From NCBI GenBank assembly GCA_009829735.1, contig CM020618.1, positions 36,494,894 to 36,558,893 on the forward strand: 64,000 bases of DNA. Reading direction: 5' to 3'. A model generated the notes under the pieces. The model was not told the origin of the DNA. It saw nothing but the letters and a program-made list of their open reading frames with translations, and did no database searches. Source of the stretch: Pyropia yezoensis (taxonomy: Eukaryota; Rhodophyta; Bangiophyceae; Bangiales; Bangiaceae). Positions 28,796-37,602 of this stretch are shown one piece after another. Position 1 is the stretch's first letter. Every line of letters begins with the position of its first letter. Position numbers and translations under genes: made by a program.

Positions 28796-30025
28796 ATGGC
28801 CGACAATGGCGTCCATTCGGAGGAGGAGGAGGTCAAGGGAATCGAAGCCCCAGAGGTGGTCACGAAGTACAAGGACGCCGCGACAATTGCGAACAAGGCA
28901 CTGGCAACGGTGCTGAAGGGGGTTGTTGCTGGCATGCCAGTCATCAAGCTGGCCGCCCTCGGCGACAAGGTCATCACGGACGGCGCGGCAGCGGTTTACA
29001 ACAAGGCGCGGGACGCATCGGGCGCCAAGCTCACCAAGGGCATTGCCTTCCCCACGTGCATCAGCATCAACCATTGTGCTGCTCACTTCTGTCCGATCGC
29101 TACAGATGAGTTTGCGGGCGTGACGCTCGCGGCGGGGGACCTGGTCTCCATCCAGCTGGGCGCCCATATTGACGGCTACGTGGCGCTGGCGGCCACCTGT
29201 GCGGCCGTCCGTCCGGCGGCCGACGCAGAGACACCGACTGTGACTGGCAAGGCTGCCGACGCGCTGGTCGCCGCGCACACCGCAGCCGAGGCTGCCCTCC
29301 GCGTGCTTCGGCCGGGGCGGACTAACGCGGATGTTACCGAGGTGGTGAAGAAGGCTGCCGAGGCTTACGGCTGCACACCGCTGGAGGGGGTTCTGAGCCA
29401 TCAAGTCACCCGCAACGTCTTGGATGGGGAAAAAGTGATCCTGAACAAGACTACCATCGACCACAAGGTCGACCCGGTCACGTTTGAGAAGAACGAAGTG
29501 TGGGTGCTGGATGTGGCCATCTCCACGGGGGAGGGAAAGACTCGCGAGACAATTGCCAAGCCCACCGTCTTCAAGCGGCAAACGGGGGTGGAGTACATGC
29601 TCAAAATGAAGGCCAGCCGCGCCGTCTTCTCCGAGATCACCACTCACTTCCCCGTCTTCCCATTTTCCGTGCGGGCGCTGCCCAATGAGACGCGGGGCAA
29701 GCTGGGCATGACCGAACTCGCCGCCCACGGCCTCGTCACCCCCTACCCGGTACTCTACGAAAAGGAGGGGGCCTTTGTGGCCCGCGTGCAGGTGACGGCG
29801 CTCATTCTCCCGACGCAGACGCTCCCCATCACAACGATGGAGGCGCCGCCGGCAACGTCCGAGGTGATGTTGGAAGACGAGGAGCTCAAGACGTTGCTCG
29901 CGACGCCGCTGGGCAAGCCAAAGAAGAAGAAGGGCAAGGGCGGGGCGGGGGGGGCGGCTGCGCCAGCCGCCGCCGCACCAGCGGCCGGCGGCGATGCGAT
30001 GGAGACGACGGGGCCCAGCGCTTGA
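28796..30025 (+). CDS. PA2G4: Proliferation-associated protein 2G4 (EBP1) homologue
   Basis: A 409-codon intact ORF with ATG at 28796 in a GCCATGG context. The M24 metallopeptidase-like pita-bread fold is recognisable from end to end. It starts EVVTKYKDAATIANKAL, then GIAFPTCISINHCAAHF, GDLVSIQLGAHIDGYVA, LEGVLSHQVTRNVLDGEK, and a Lys-rich C-terminus (KPKKKKGKGG). Homologues lack methionine aminopeptidase activity. They bind ribosomes and rRNA and affect translation and growth. The Lys-rich tail matches the nucleic-acid-binding end of EBP1. The length is normal for the family (about 380-410). No intron is needed. The upstream ~450 bases separate it from the MITE. Confidence 0.93.
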   Translation: MADNGVHSEEEEVKGIEAPEVVTKYKDAATIANKALATVLKGVVAGMPVIKLAALGDKVITDGAAAVYNKARDASGAKLTKGIAFPTCISINHCAAHFCPIATDEFAGVTLAAGDLVSIQLGAHIDGYVALAATCAAVRPAADAETPTVTGKAADALVAAHTAAEAALRVLRPGRTNADVTEVVKKAAEAYGCTPLEGVLSHQVTRNVLDGEKVILNKTTIDHKVDPVTFEKNEVWVLDVAISTGEGKTRETIAKPTVFKRQTGVEYMLKMKASRAVFSEITTHFPVFPFSVRALPNETRGKLGMTELAAHGLVTPYPVLYEKEGAFVARVQVTALILPTQTLPITTMEAPPATSEVMLEDEELKTLLATPLGKPKKKKGKGGAGGAAAPAAAAPAAGGDAMETTGPSA

Positions 30026-30418
30026 CGAGCGCACGTGGGATCGTGGGTGCCAAGGGGGGGGGAGCGGGCTGGGCGACTGGTAGAGGGAAGGGTTGAGTGA
30101 GGCACACCGTCGTTGTGTGACGCGCCCGGCGAGTGTGGCGTGTGACCAATCAACGCCGTGTCTCGCTTGGTGGTTGACCACCGCCGTGGTACACCCTTGA
30201 TGGCACAAACCCTATTCCCTGCTCCCACACTGGCTGTCACCGGTCCCTGCATAGGTTTCCTCTTCCACTCGACAAGTACACAAACGCAGCTATGTAGTCC
30301 CCGCAATCCATGTCCCATCACACCACTCGCAGTCCATGTCCCCAGCTGCCCCTCTCCCAACCCTCTCACCCACCATCCGTTCCCTACCGCCCCTGCGCAC
30401 GCATCCGCAGCCGTCTAG
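30026..30418. other. Short convergent intergenic spacer
   Basis: A 393-bp spacer between the stops of PA2G4 (+) and the GT61 gene (-). No feature was seen beyond presumed 3' UTRs. Confidence 0.5.
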
Positions 30419-33355
30419 CTAGTGGATACATTGCAAGGCTCCCCGTTCAATGGCAGCGGCAGCCACCGCGTCCACGTCAAAAGCCAGCTCCTGCATCCGC
30501 GCACACACCCGGGCGGTCGTCGAGTATCGCCCATCCTCGAGGCGCAGCGCGTGGCGCGCCGGCAGTGCAGCGCGCGCCGCAGTCGCCACCGCCGCGTCCC
30601 ACTCGCTCACAGTCTCGCGGCTGACGTTGGTGCGCCGCGCGCACTCGCGGAAGACGCGCGTCTGCGGGGCGGCGAAAAACTCCCCATAGTCGAGAGCCAG
30701 CGCGCGGGCGAAGCCGTCAAACGGCCCCGCGCGGTAGCCGAAGGGGAAGATCTCGAGCGCCACCGACGCGGGCCGCAAAAAGATATAGTTGGTGTTGCCC
30801 GCCCCGTGTGCCGAAATAACCACGTCCGTCGTCTGCATGATGGCGGCCTGCGCGCACAGGGGGAGGCCCTCAAACTCTATCACCCGGTAGGCGAGGCGCA
30901 CGCGAGCGGCCGCCGCACGCCCGACGAGCGCCTTGCGGAGCGCGGGGAGGCCGAGAAGCGCCCGCGGGCCCCGCCGGTTGATGACCGTCACGCGGAGGGT
31001 GCACGGCCCCGTCCGCGCATGCGAGAGCACAAACCGGTCAATGTGAGAGACGCCACTGGCAGCCAGGACCGGGTTGTTGAGGAGGGGCGAATTGTACGCA
31101 TAAGGGGGGGCGTTTGTGGTGACAAAGGAGCGAAAACACACGCCCGTACCCGTCGGGTTGCCGAGCATGGTGGGCGGGTGCTCAGCGGTCGATAGGGCCA
31201 GCACCTCAAAGCGCAACAACGGGTGCTCGAGCAGATGCGAAAACGACTTGGTCCAATCGCTGTCGTTGCGGGCCATGGTGTCGGGGTGGACGGCAAGGGC
31301 CGGCCGGAGGGCCGGAAACCCCACCGCCGGCACACCCTTTGCTGCTGCCGTCGCGCCGGGCGGCCGAAGGTGCTCCCGCAATACCCGTGGGGCGCCGCCA
31401 AGGAGAACTCCCACAGCCACCATGCGTGGTAGAATGTCCGACAGCGCGTGTGGGAAGTGAGTGCGCGTCTCGGTGAGACCAAACAGGTCGCTGTCTGCCC
31501 ACTTGACATTGACATCCATTCTGGGACGGGAGACAAACAGGCTGCCCGCCCGAACCGCCCCGTCGGGCTCCACCTTGACCACGTCGGTCAGCGTGAAGAT
31601 GGCCGACGTCACCCCACAGTCCTTGTCGAGCCGCCCTGCAAAGCGGGCCATCCACCGTGGTAGCACGGCAGTGCCGTTTGCCAGCCGGCAACCACGCATA
31701 ATTCGGCAGACGGTGCGGCCCTCCGGGGTGGTGTACACCTCCACCCCGTCGGGTGGTAGCTGGCTGGGGTTGAGTGCCAGGGATGCGGGGTGAGGGACCG
31801 GCAGGCCTGACCGCTGGAAGGCTCGCTTGCCGGCAAGCTCCACGCCCAGTACAGGGCCCCCGGAGGGGCTGCACAGCCGCGTGTCGCCGTCAGGAGACGT
31901 GCCAGGTGGAAGAGAGGGTATGGGGATCTTAGCCGCACCAGGCGCCAATGCAATGGGCGCAGTGGCAGCGACAGCAACTTCTGGTGATGGCGGTGGACGC
32001 GACGGCAGAACACCGCCGCCTGCGCCACCCGTGCCGCCTGAGCCGCCAGAAGGAGAGGGGCTTGCTGCCTGGCGCCCCGCAGTGGGCAACGTCATAAGAG
32101 ACCCCGTCACCTTGCCAGGACGTGACGCCAACGGCAGCGAGGAAGATGGGGACGGCGACTGCTGCGGCGACGGAGACATGGACGCCGACGGCGACAGACG
32201 AGGTAGCCGGGGAGCCGAACCTTTGCCCCCTCCCCCGCTGCCCTCCTTCTGATTCGCAGCCCCCGACGGTGGGAGCGGCTCGACCACGGACCGCGCCACC
32301 TCGCCGCTGCTGCTCGTGGCTTTGGTGGTAGGAGCGGGGGTGCCCTCCCGTGAGGACGTCTCCATATCTGGCAGGTCGGCAAACTGCGTTGCACTCGAGC
32401 GCACCTGCTGCTCAAGCAGACCATCCGACGATGGCTGGGAGGCAGCTGCAGTGCTGGGCACGGGCTGCGGCTGCAGATGCTGCTGTGGCTGCTGTTGGTG
32501 CTGTTGCTGCGGCTGGTGCTGTTGCTGCGGCTGGTGCTGTTGCTGCGGCTGGTGCTGTTGCTGCGGCTGCTGCGGCTGCTGCTGCTGCGGCTGCGACTGC
32601 TGCGGCTGCTGCTGCTGCTGCGGCTGCTCCTGCTGCGCCAGCATCAACGTCCGCGTCTGCACTTGTGGCTGCGCTTGCTCCCAAGAGCGCCCGACCTGAG
32701 GAGCCCCTGATGCCGGCAATGGCGAGTGGCTGTTCGCGTCAGCGACAGGCACCAGCATCGATGGTGCTCCGCCAGGTGGGCCTCCTACCCGTCCCTCCAT
32801 CGGTGCTGCTCCCCGCAGCATGCTCCCGTCAGGAAGAAGCTCGCTGCGCCAGCCCTCCCCCCCCCCCACCCCCCCGCCACCAGTCGAAGGGGAAGAGCCG
32901 CTCCCGCCGACCCTTGGAGGCAAGTTCGCCCCGCCTCGCGGCGGGGAGCGCTCCTCCCCTCTTGGTGGGAAGCGCGTCACATCCGCCGGGGGCGAGGCGC
33001 CCCCTGTCGGCGGCAGCAAAGGCACCAACGGCACGGACGCCTCCGGCCCCGACAGCGAGCGGACATCCCACGGTAGCAACTGCTGCGGCGGTATCGGTGC
33101 ACCGGCAGCGGCTCCGGTACTAGCAAGGGCCGCAGCGGCGGCGACGCCATGGGGGGGCGTCTCGCCGCTCCCCCCTATGCCACCGTCGTCGACCGCGCTG
33201 ATCAGGGTGCACCGGTAGCCCGGCGGGCACCCCGGGTGTGGAGGGAGGAGGGACCCCACCGCCGCTGCCGCCACCGAAGCGGCCGCGGTGGCACCCAAGG
33301 CGGCCGTCGTCAGGGCCACCGCCCGCCGCCGCCGTCGCCAGAGGCGGGAAGCCAT
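30419..33355 (-). CDS. GT61-family glycosyltransferase, type II membrane protein
   Basis: A 978-codon single-exon gene. The ATG at 33353-33355 is followed by RLWRRRRRAVALTTAALG and an Ala-rich hydrophobic stretch, a Golgi-type signal anchor. Residues ~40-560 form an unusually long low-complexity stem rich in Pro, Ser, Gly and Gln, including a poly-Gln/His tract. The catalytic domain occupies the C-terminal ~400 residues. It has the GT61 (DUF563) hallmarks HFPHALSDILPRM and VISAHGAGNTNYIFLRP, then SVALEIFPFGY. Family members (plant xylosyl/arabinosyltransferases, animal EOGT and POMGNT2) transfer sugars in the secretory pathway. The donor and acceptor here are unknown. In an alga a cell-wall or glycoprotein role is likely. 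Confidence 0.87.
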   Translation of the reverse strand: MASRLWRRRRRAVALTTAALGATAAASVAAAAVGSLLPPHPGCPPGYRCTLISAVDDGGIGGSGETPPHGVAAAAALASTGAAAGAPIPPQQLLPWDVRSLSGPEASVPLVPLLPPTGGASPPADVTRFPPRGEERSPPRGGANLPPRVGGSGSSPSTGGGGVGGGEGWRSELLPDGSMLRGAAPMEGRVGGPPGGAPSMLVPVADANSHSPLPASGAPQVGRSWEQAQPQVQTRTLMLAQQEQPQQQQQPQQSQPQQQQPQQPQQQHQPQQQHQPQQQHQPQQQHQQQPQQHLQPQPVPSTAAASQPSSDGLLEQQVRSSATQFADLPDMETSSREGTPAPTTKATSSSGEVARSVVEPLPPSGAANQKEGSGGGGKGSAPRLPRLSPSASMSPSPQQSPSPSSSLPLASRPGKVTGSLMTLPTAGRQAASPSPSGGSGGTGGAGGGVLPSRPPPSPEVAVAATAPIALAPGAAKIPIPSLPPGTSPDGDTRLCSPSGGPVLGVELAGKRAFQRSGLPVPHPASLALNPSQLPPDGVEVYTTPEGRTVCRIMRGCRLANGTAVLPRWMARFAGRLDKDCGVTSAIFTLTDVVKVEPDGAVRAGSLFVSRPRMDVNVKWADSDLFGLTETRTHFPHALSDILPRMVAVGVLLGGAPRVLREHLRPPGATAAAKGVPAVGFPALRPALAVHPDTMARNDSDWTKSFSHLLEHPLLRFEVLALSTAEHPPTMLGNPTGTGVCFRSFVTTNAPPYAYNSPLLNNPVLAASGVSHIDRFVLSHARTGPCTLRVTVINRRGPRALLGLPALRKALVGRAAAARVRLAYRVIEFEGLPLCAQAAIMQTTDVVISAHGAGNTNYIFLRPASVALEIFPFGYRAGPFDGFARALALDYGEFFAAPQTRVFRECARRTNVSRETVSEWDAAVATAARAALPARHALRLEDGRYSTTARVCARMQELAFDVDAVAAAAIERGALQCIH
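32470..32640 (-). repeat. CAG-rich poly-Gln tract within the GT61 gene
   Basis: Repeated CAGCAGCAACA/CAGCCGCAG units on the minus strand encode a Q/H/P-rich stretch in the stem region. It is in frame and probably length-variable. Confidence 0.85.
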
Positions 33356-34848
33356 TGGGGGGGGCGGGCACGGGCGGGTCGTGGGACGAGCGTCGTGCCT
33401 GGCAAGAACGAACGCTACCACAAGGCGGCGCGAGTCGCTCCCCAGGAGCGGGTTGGACCGCGACAGGGAGGAAGTGGGGGGGTGGGGGGGCACGTTTGTG
33501 GCAGCGCAGCTCCGTCAGTGGCAGCCACAGGCAGCAACCGCGCCACGACGATGGCCGCCACAAGAAGCCGAGCGGCGCAAGCGAGGCGCAAGCGGCTGTC
33601 TCCGCAAGCGCGGGTCACGCGGGACGCTGCCCTATCCCACCCCTCCCTACACAATCACAATCAGCAACCCCAGTGCCAACGCATGAAACAACCGCCAGCG
33701 GAAGTCGTAGAGTTGCGCCCTTCCTGGTCCACTCTCGCGGCCTTCCTCTCCCCCCCTCCGCCTGCCGTCCCCCCCTCGACCAAGTGCACAAAGCCCTCCT
33801 CTCAATGCCGTGAAGCCAAGCAGCAGTGGAGCAAGCCCGGTCCCCACCGCCCGTTGTTTCTACTGCACGCGACGGCGTACCCAGCCACGGTGAGGGGGTG
33901 GGGCGGCGGGCGACCCAGGGAGCGTTCCGCTCCTGGCGACGAGGGGAGAGCAGGCACAAGCAGGAACGCGCAGCCGCCACGCTTGCGTCATGTAAGGCGG
34001 GCCACCATGGCAGCAGCGATGGTCACAACAGACCACTACGACCGTTGGCAGGCGTGGAAAGGAAGAGGGGTGGCGGGGGGGGCGCAGAGCCTGGCCACGC
34101 CGCCTGCGCCGCCGTGTGCGATGAATGCGCCACGTGCGGTCGTCCCTGGTCAGACAGGTCCTGCGAGACAGGGTAAAAGGGTAGCGAGGGGTAGGCGCGG
34201 ATGAACAGGGCTGGGCGGGTTGGGGGGGCGGAGGATGAGAGGCATGTCAGGCGGCAGGGTGGAGTCTTGGGGGAAGGCGCCGAGTTTCGATGGGGGTGAC
34301 GTCGAGCAGTGGCGGAGACGAGCGCCGTTGTCGTGTCCTCGAATTGGATGCAATGCGACTTGAATTCAAACACGCGTCCACTTCATTACACGGCTGTGGA
34401 TTTCGTCCCAGAAAGTATATCCTCGGATATTTGTGATACAATTGTTGAGCCAACGATGAACACGTGGCGAGTTGGCGGCGCAAACAGTCCTCTTAAGTGG
34501 CCCCCTATCACAAATTTTCCGCTCTCTTCCCCAATCGAGCGTGGAGCGCGGACGGTGCCCGTCGATCGGCCCAGATCTCCGCCGGCTCGGCCACGTTTTG
34601 TGGCGCGTGGTCAGGTTGTTTGCGCCAGCCCCGTTCGCGGCACTCGCGGAGTCGTCCAGCTTCCGTACCCCCTCTTCCCGCCCGTCGTTCCCCCCCTCCT
34701 CCCCCCCTTTTCTGCCCACATTTTTTACGCTGCGTGGCTGTTTCTTCGTACGCCTTATAGAGGGGAGTGACTGGCAGCGATCGGCGTGCCGGTTCACAGG
34801 GAGGGGGGAGGGCAGCGGCTCAAGTTGTCGGCGGCTGTGGCGGCGGCC
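33356..34848. other. Divergent intergenic region (GT61 / GTPase promoters)
   Basis: A 1.5-kb spacer between two divergently transcribed genes. It has a lower-GC stretch at about 34320-34500. CTTATAGAG near 34752, about 100 bases before the GTPase ATG, could be a TATA-like element (weak). No gene was seen. Confidence 0.4.
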
Positions 34849-37032
34849 ATGGCGGACGGCAGCTCCGATCGGGGGATGGACGGGGCGCTGGACCCCGCTG
34901 TGGCGGCGGCAGAGGCGATGGAGAACGCCAAGACGGTGGACCTGGCGGCGCTCCAGGCGGACGCATATGCGGAGGAGGCTGCTGAGCAGGAATCCTTCGT
35001 CGTCGAGAAGACGACGACCTCGTCGACCACGACGACCACCACCACCGTTGGTCAGGCTGCGGGGGAGGAGGATTCTGAAAATGATTTTGATGAGGCGGAG
35101 GTTGTCGACGACGAGAATGGTGATGAGGACTCTGACGCCGACTATGATGCCGACGCTGACGCCGACGCCGCTGCCGAGGCTGAAGCGGACGCGGAGGCTG
35201 AGGCGGAAATGGAGGCGGCTGAGACGGAAGCTGCTGAGGCGGATGCTGAAGCGGAGGCTGCGGCAGATGCCGAGGCTGGCGAGGGCGAGGATGCTGTCGC
35301 GGACGCTGAGGCCGATGCGGCCGAGGCGGAGGAGGAGGAAGGCGAAGGCGACGGTGGCTACGAGGTCACCACCCCCGCCGTCTTTCAACTGATTGACGGC
35401 CGTGGGGACATCAGCCCGGACATGGAGGCTTTTGCATCGCAGCACGTGGTGGGCAAGGAGGATGGCGACCTGATTACGGTGGCCATTCTTGGTGCCCGCG
35501 GCACGGGCAAGAGCACGCTGCTGAACCGGCTGTTTGATACGGACTTTGATGTCAGCCGCCCATTTGCAGGCAAGGGCACCTCCGGTGCTGTCCTGGCCAC
35601 CTCCCCCGCCGCGCCTTCCATCTTGCTGCTGGACTCGCAGGGTGCCGACGGCCGCGACGGCGACGCATCGGCCGATGTGGTTGGGCGGGTGGCCACCTTT
35701 TCTCTCGCCTTTGCCGATGTGCTCCTCTTCAACGTGTGGGCGGCGGACCTGGGCCGATTTGAGGCGGCCGGATATGGCCTCCTCCGTACCATCTTTTGCG
35801 AGTTTATCAAGGTATTCCAGCCTGACGAGGGCCGCCGCACCCTTCTTCTGTTTGTTGTGCGGGACCATGACGACGGCTCGTCTGTTGAGTCTCTGCGGAC
35901 GCTCCTGCGGACGGACTTGAACGGCCTGTGGGCGGGCATTGAGGACAAGCCCGCCGCGGCGGCCGAGGCTCCGCTCGACGCTTTCTTTGATCTTGACGTG
36001 GTGGCCCTTCCCCACATCCGTCACCGGGCAGAAGAGTTCAACGCGGGCGTTGCGACACTGCGTGCCCGCTTTCTCGCTTCAGCCGACGTGGGTGGGGAGG
36101 AGGCCGAGGCCGCCGCCGCAGCTGACGATGCCCAGCCGCTCCTCAAGGCCGAGTACTCCAAGGCCGTTCCAGCTGACGCCCTCGGCACCTACGCCGAGGT
36201 GGTGTGGTCGGAGCTGGCCAAGGACCGGGCCGCGGCGTTGCCGTCCAAGGGTGAGCTTGTCGCCGCCTACCGCTGCGACCTGGCATCGGATGCGGCGATG
36301 CGCGTGGCTGCGCCGACGCTTGGCCGCTGGACGACGGATGTAGACCGGGGGCGGGGGGTTCCCAGCTTTGGCAACAAGGCGTCCTCGCTGCTGTCGTCGG
36401 CCATGGACAAGTTTGACACGGTGACGCTGGCGCACGCGGGCTCCCCTGCGCGGACCAAGAAGCGCGCGGAGTTGCACGACACCCTCGCGGCGCGGCTGCG
36501 AGGCCTCTTCCACAAGCAGATACTGGGCCTTCAAAACACGGCGCTTACCAAGTACAAGGAGATGCTCTTGTTGGCTGTCTCATCGGGCGGCGGCGGCCTC
36601 ACGGACGAGGCACAGGCGGATGCTCTGCGCCGGGTGGACGAGTGGTTTTCCCGCAAGGCGGAGGAGCTCCTCGTTCCGTCGCTGCGCATGAGCTTCCGCC
36701 CCGCGCGCCTGGAGGTGCACAATGTGCTCAGCGACTACACTGCCAAGTTCAAGGACAGCCCGACGGTGCAGCTGCAGGCGATGCGGCGGCTGGAGCGGCA
36801 GGCTTCGCGTCCGCCGTCCAAGCCTCGCAATGTGAGCGTCGGGCTGGGCCTGACGGGCGCGGTGCGGCCGCGGGGGTATGGCAACGTGCAGCTGGTGACG
36901 GGCTACTCGCGCGGCCCGCACGTGGTCAATATGACCGTGTGCAACGATGCGGACGCTGCAGAGCAGGAGGGCCAAGGGAAGGTGCCCTTCTTCCGTCTGC
37001 AGCCGACGCTCAACTTTGATATTGACCTGTGA
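34849..37032 (+). CDS. GB1/RHD3-type large GTPase with acidic N-terminal extension, no membrane hairpin
   Basis: A 727-codon intact ORF with ATG at 34849 (GCCATGG). Residues ~1-190 are a low-complexity acidic Ala/Glu/Asp extension. The G domain then follows: G1 GARGTGKST (residue 215), a Thr in KGTSGAVLA, G3 DSQGADGRDG (residue 262) and G4 RDHDD (about residue 338). This layout is that of the RHD3/Sey1 dynamin-like family, which fuses ER tubules. A helical segment and a beta-rich C-terminus ending LQPTLNFDIDL follow. The paired transmembrane segments that anchor RHD3/Sey1 are not visible, so this protein is probably soluble or uses another anchor. An ER-shaping role is therefore uncertain. 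Confidence 0.85.
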   Translation: MADGSSDRGMDGALDPAVAAAEAMENAKTVDLAALQADAYAEEAAEQESFVVEKTTTSSTTTTTTTVGQAAGEEDSENDFDEAEVVDDENGDEDSDADYDADADADAAAEAEADAEAEAEMEAAETEAAEADAEAEAAADAEAGEGEDAVADAEADAAEAEEEEGEGDGGYEVTTPAVFQLIDGRGDISPDMEAFASQHVVGKEDGDLITVAILGARGTGKSTLLNRLFDTDFDVSRPFAGKGTSGAVLATSPAAPSILLLDSQGADGRDGDASADVVGRVATFSLAFADVLLFNVWAADLGRFEAAGYGLLRTIFCEFIKVFQPDEGRRTLLLFVVRDHDDGSSVESLRTLLRTDLNGLWAGIEDKPAAAAEAPLDAFFDLDVVALPHIRHRAEEFNAGVATLRARFLASADVGGEEAEAAAAADDAQPLLKAEYSKAVPADALGTYAEVVWSELAKDRAAALPSKGELVAAYRCDLASDAAMRVAAPTLGRWTTDVDRGRGVPSFGNKASSLLSSAMDKFDTVTLAHAGSPARTKKRAELHDTLAARLRGLFHKQILGLQNTALTKYKEMLLLAVSSGGGGLTDEAQADALRRVDEWFSRKAEELLVPSLRMSFRPARLEVHNVLSDYTAKFKDSPTVQLQAMRRLERQASRPPSKPRNVSVGLGLTGAVRPRGYGNVQLVTGYSRGPHVVNMTVCNDADAAEQEGQGKVPFFRLQPTLNFDIDL

Positions 37033-37602
37033 GAGGGGACTTTGGGGAGGGTGCTGGAGCGAGGGGGGGCAGTGCGGGAGAGACGAGTTGACGCCAGGCG
37101 GGGTGAGGTGCTACCGCCCCGTGTAGGTTGGCAGCACAGTGATGTGACATGGGTTGGTGAGGCGGAGGCGCCGCTGAGCGCCCGGTCGCCCAGGTTCTGT
37201 CGGGGGCGGCCGGGCAATGCGGCGGCACCCCCGTCAGTTCGCGTGCACGCCAGTGAGTGGTTGAGTGTGTGGGAACCTGTGGTTGAGTGTGCGGCAGCCT
37301 GTGTGTATCTGTGTTTTTTGAGTGGTCCGCGTGCGCGTCGACCGCCGCGGCCGTTGGCACACCGCCACCCGGGCTTGTAGGTCAAAAGCCATGTGACAAA
37401 GCACTCTTTGGCCTCTCGCGATGTGGTGGCCGGGTGGGATAAGCGCGCCTCAAGGACCGGGGCAGGCAGCTCGGCGGTGGGACGGTGACGGTACCCCGCG
37501 ATTGTGACCGACGGTGCTGCTGCCCCCACCCACCCCCCCCCCCCCCTCCAGCTTCTTGATGGCGACGGGGGAAGCTCACCCCCCTCCCGCTGCGGCGGCG
37601 CC
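37033..37602. other. Convergent intergenic spacer
   Basis: A 570-bp spacer between the stops of the GTPase (+) and COQ2 (-). No supported gene. Confidence 0.5.

Noticed and set aside
28535..30208. 557-codon minus-strand ORF
   Set aside because: Lies opposite PA2G4, which has a complete recognisable fold. The antisense frame has none.
34366..36024. 552-codon minus-strand ORF
   Set aside because: Antisense of the GTPase. Its Leu/Arg/Ser-rich part mirrors the acidic repeat of the plus-strand protein.
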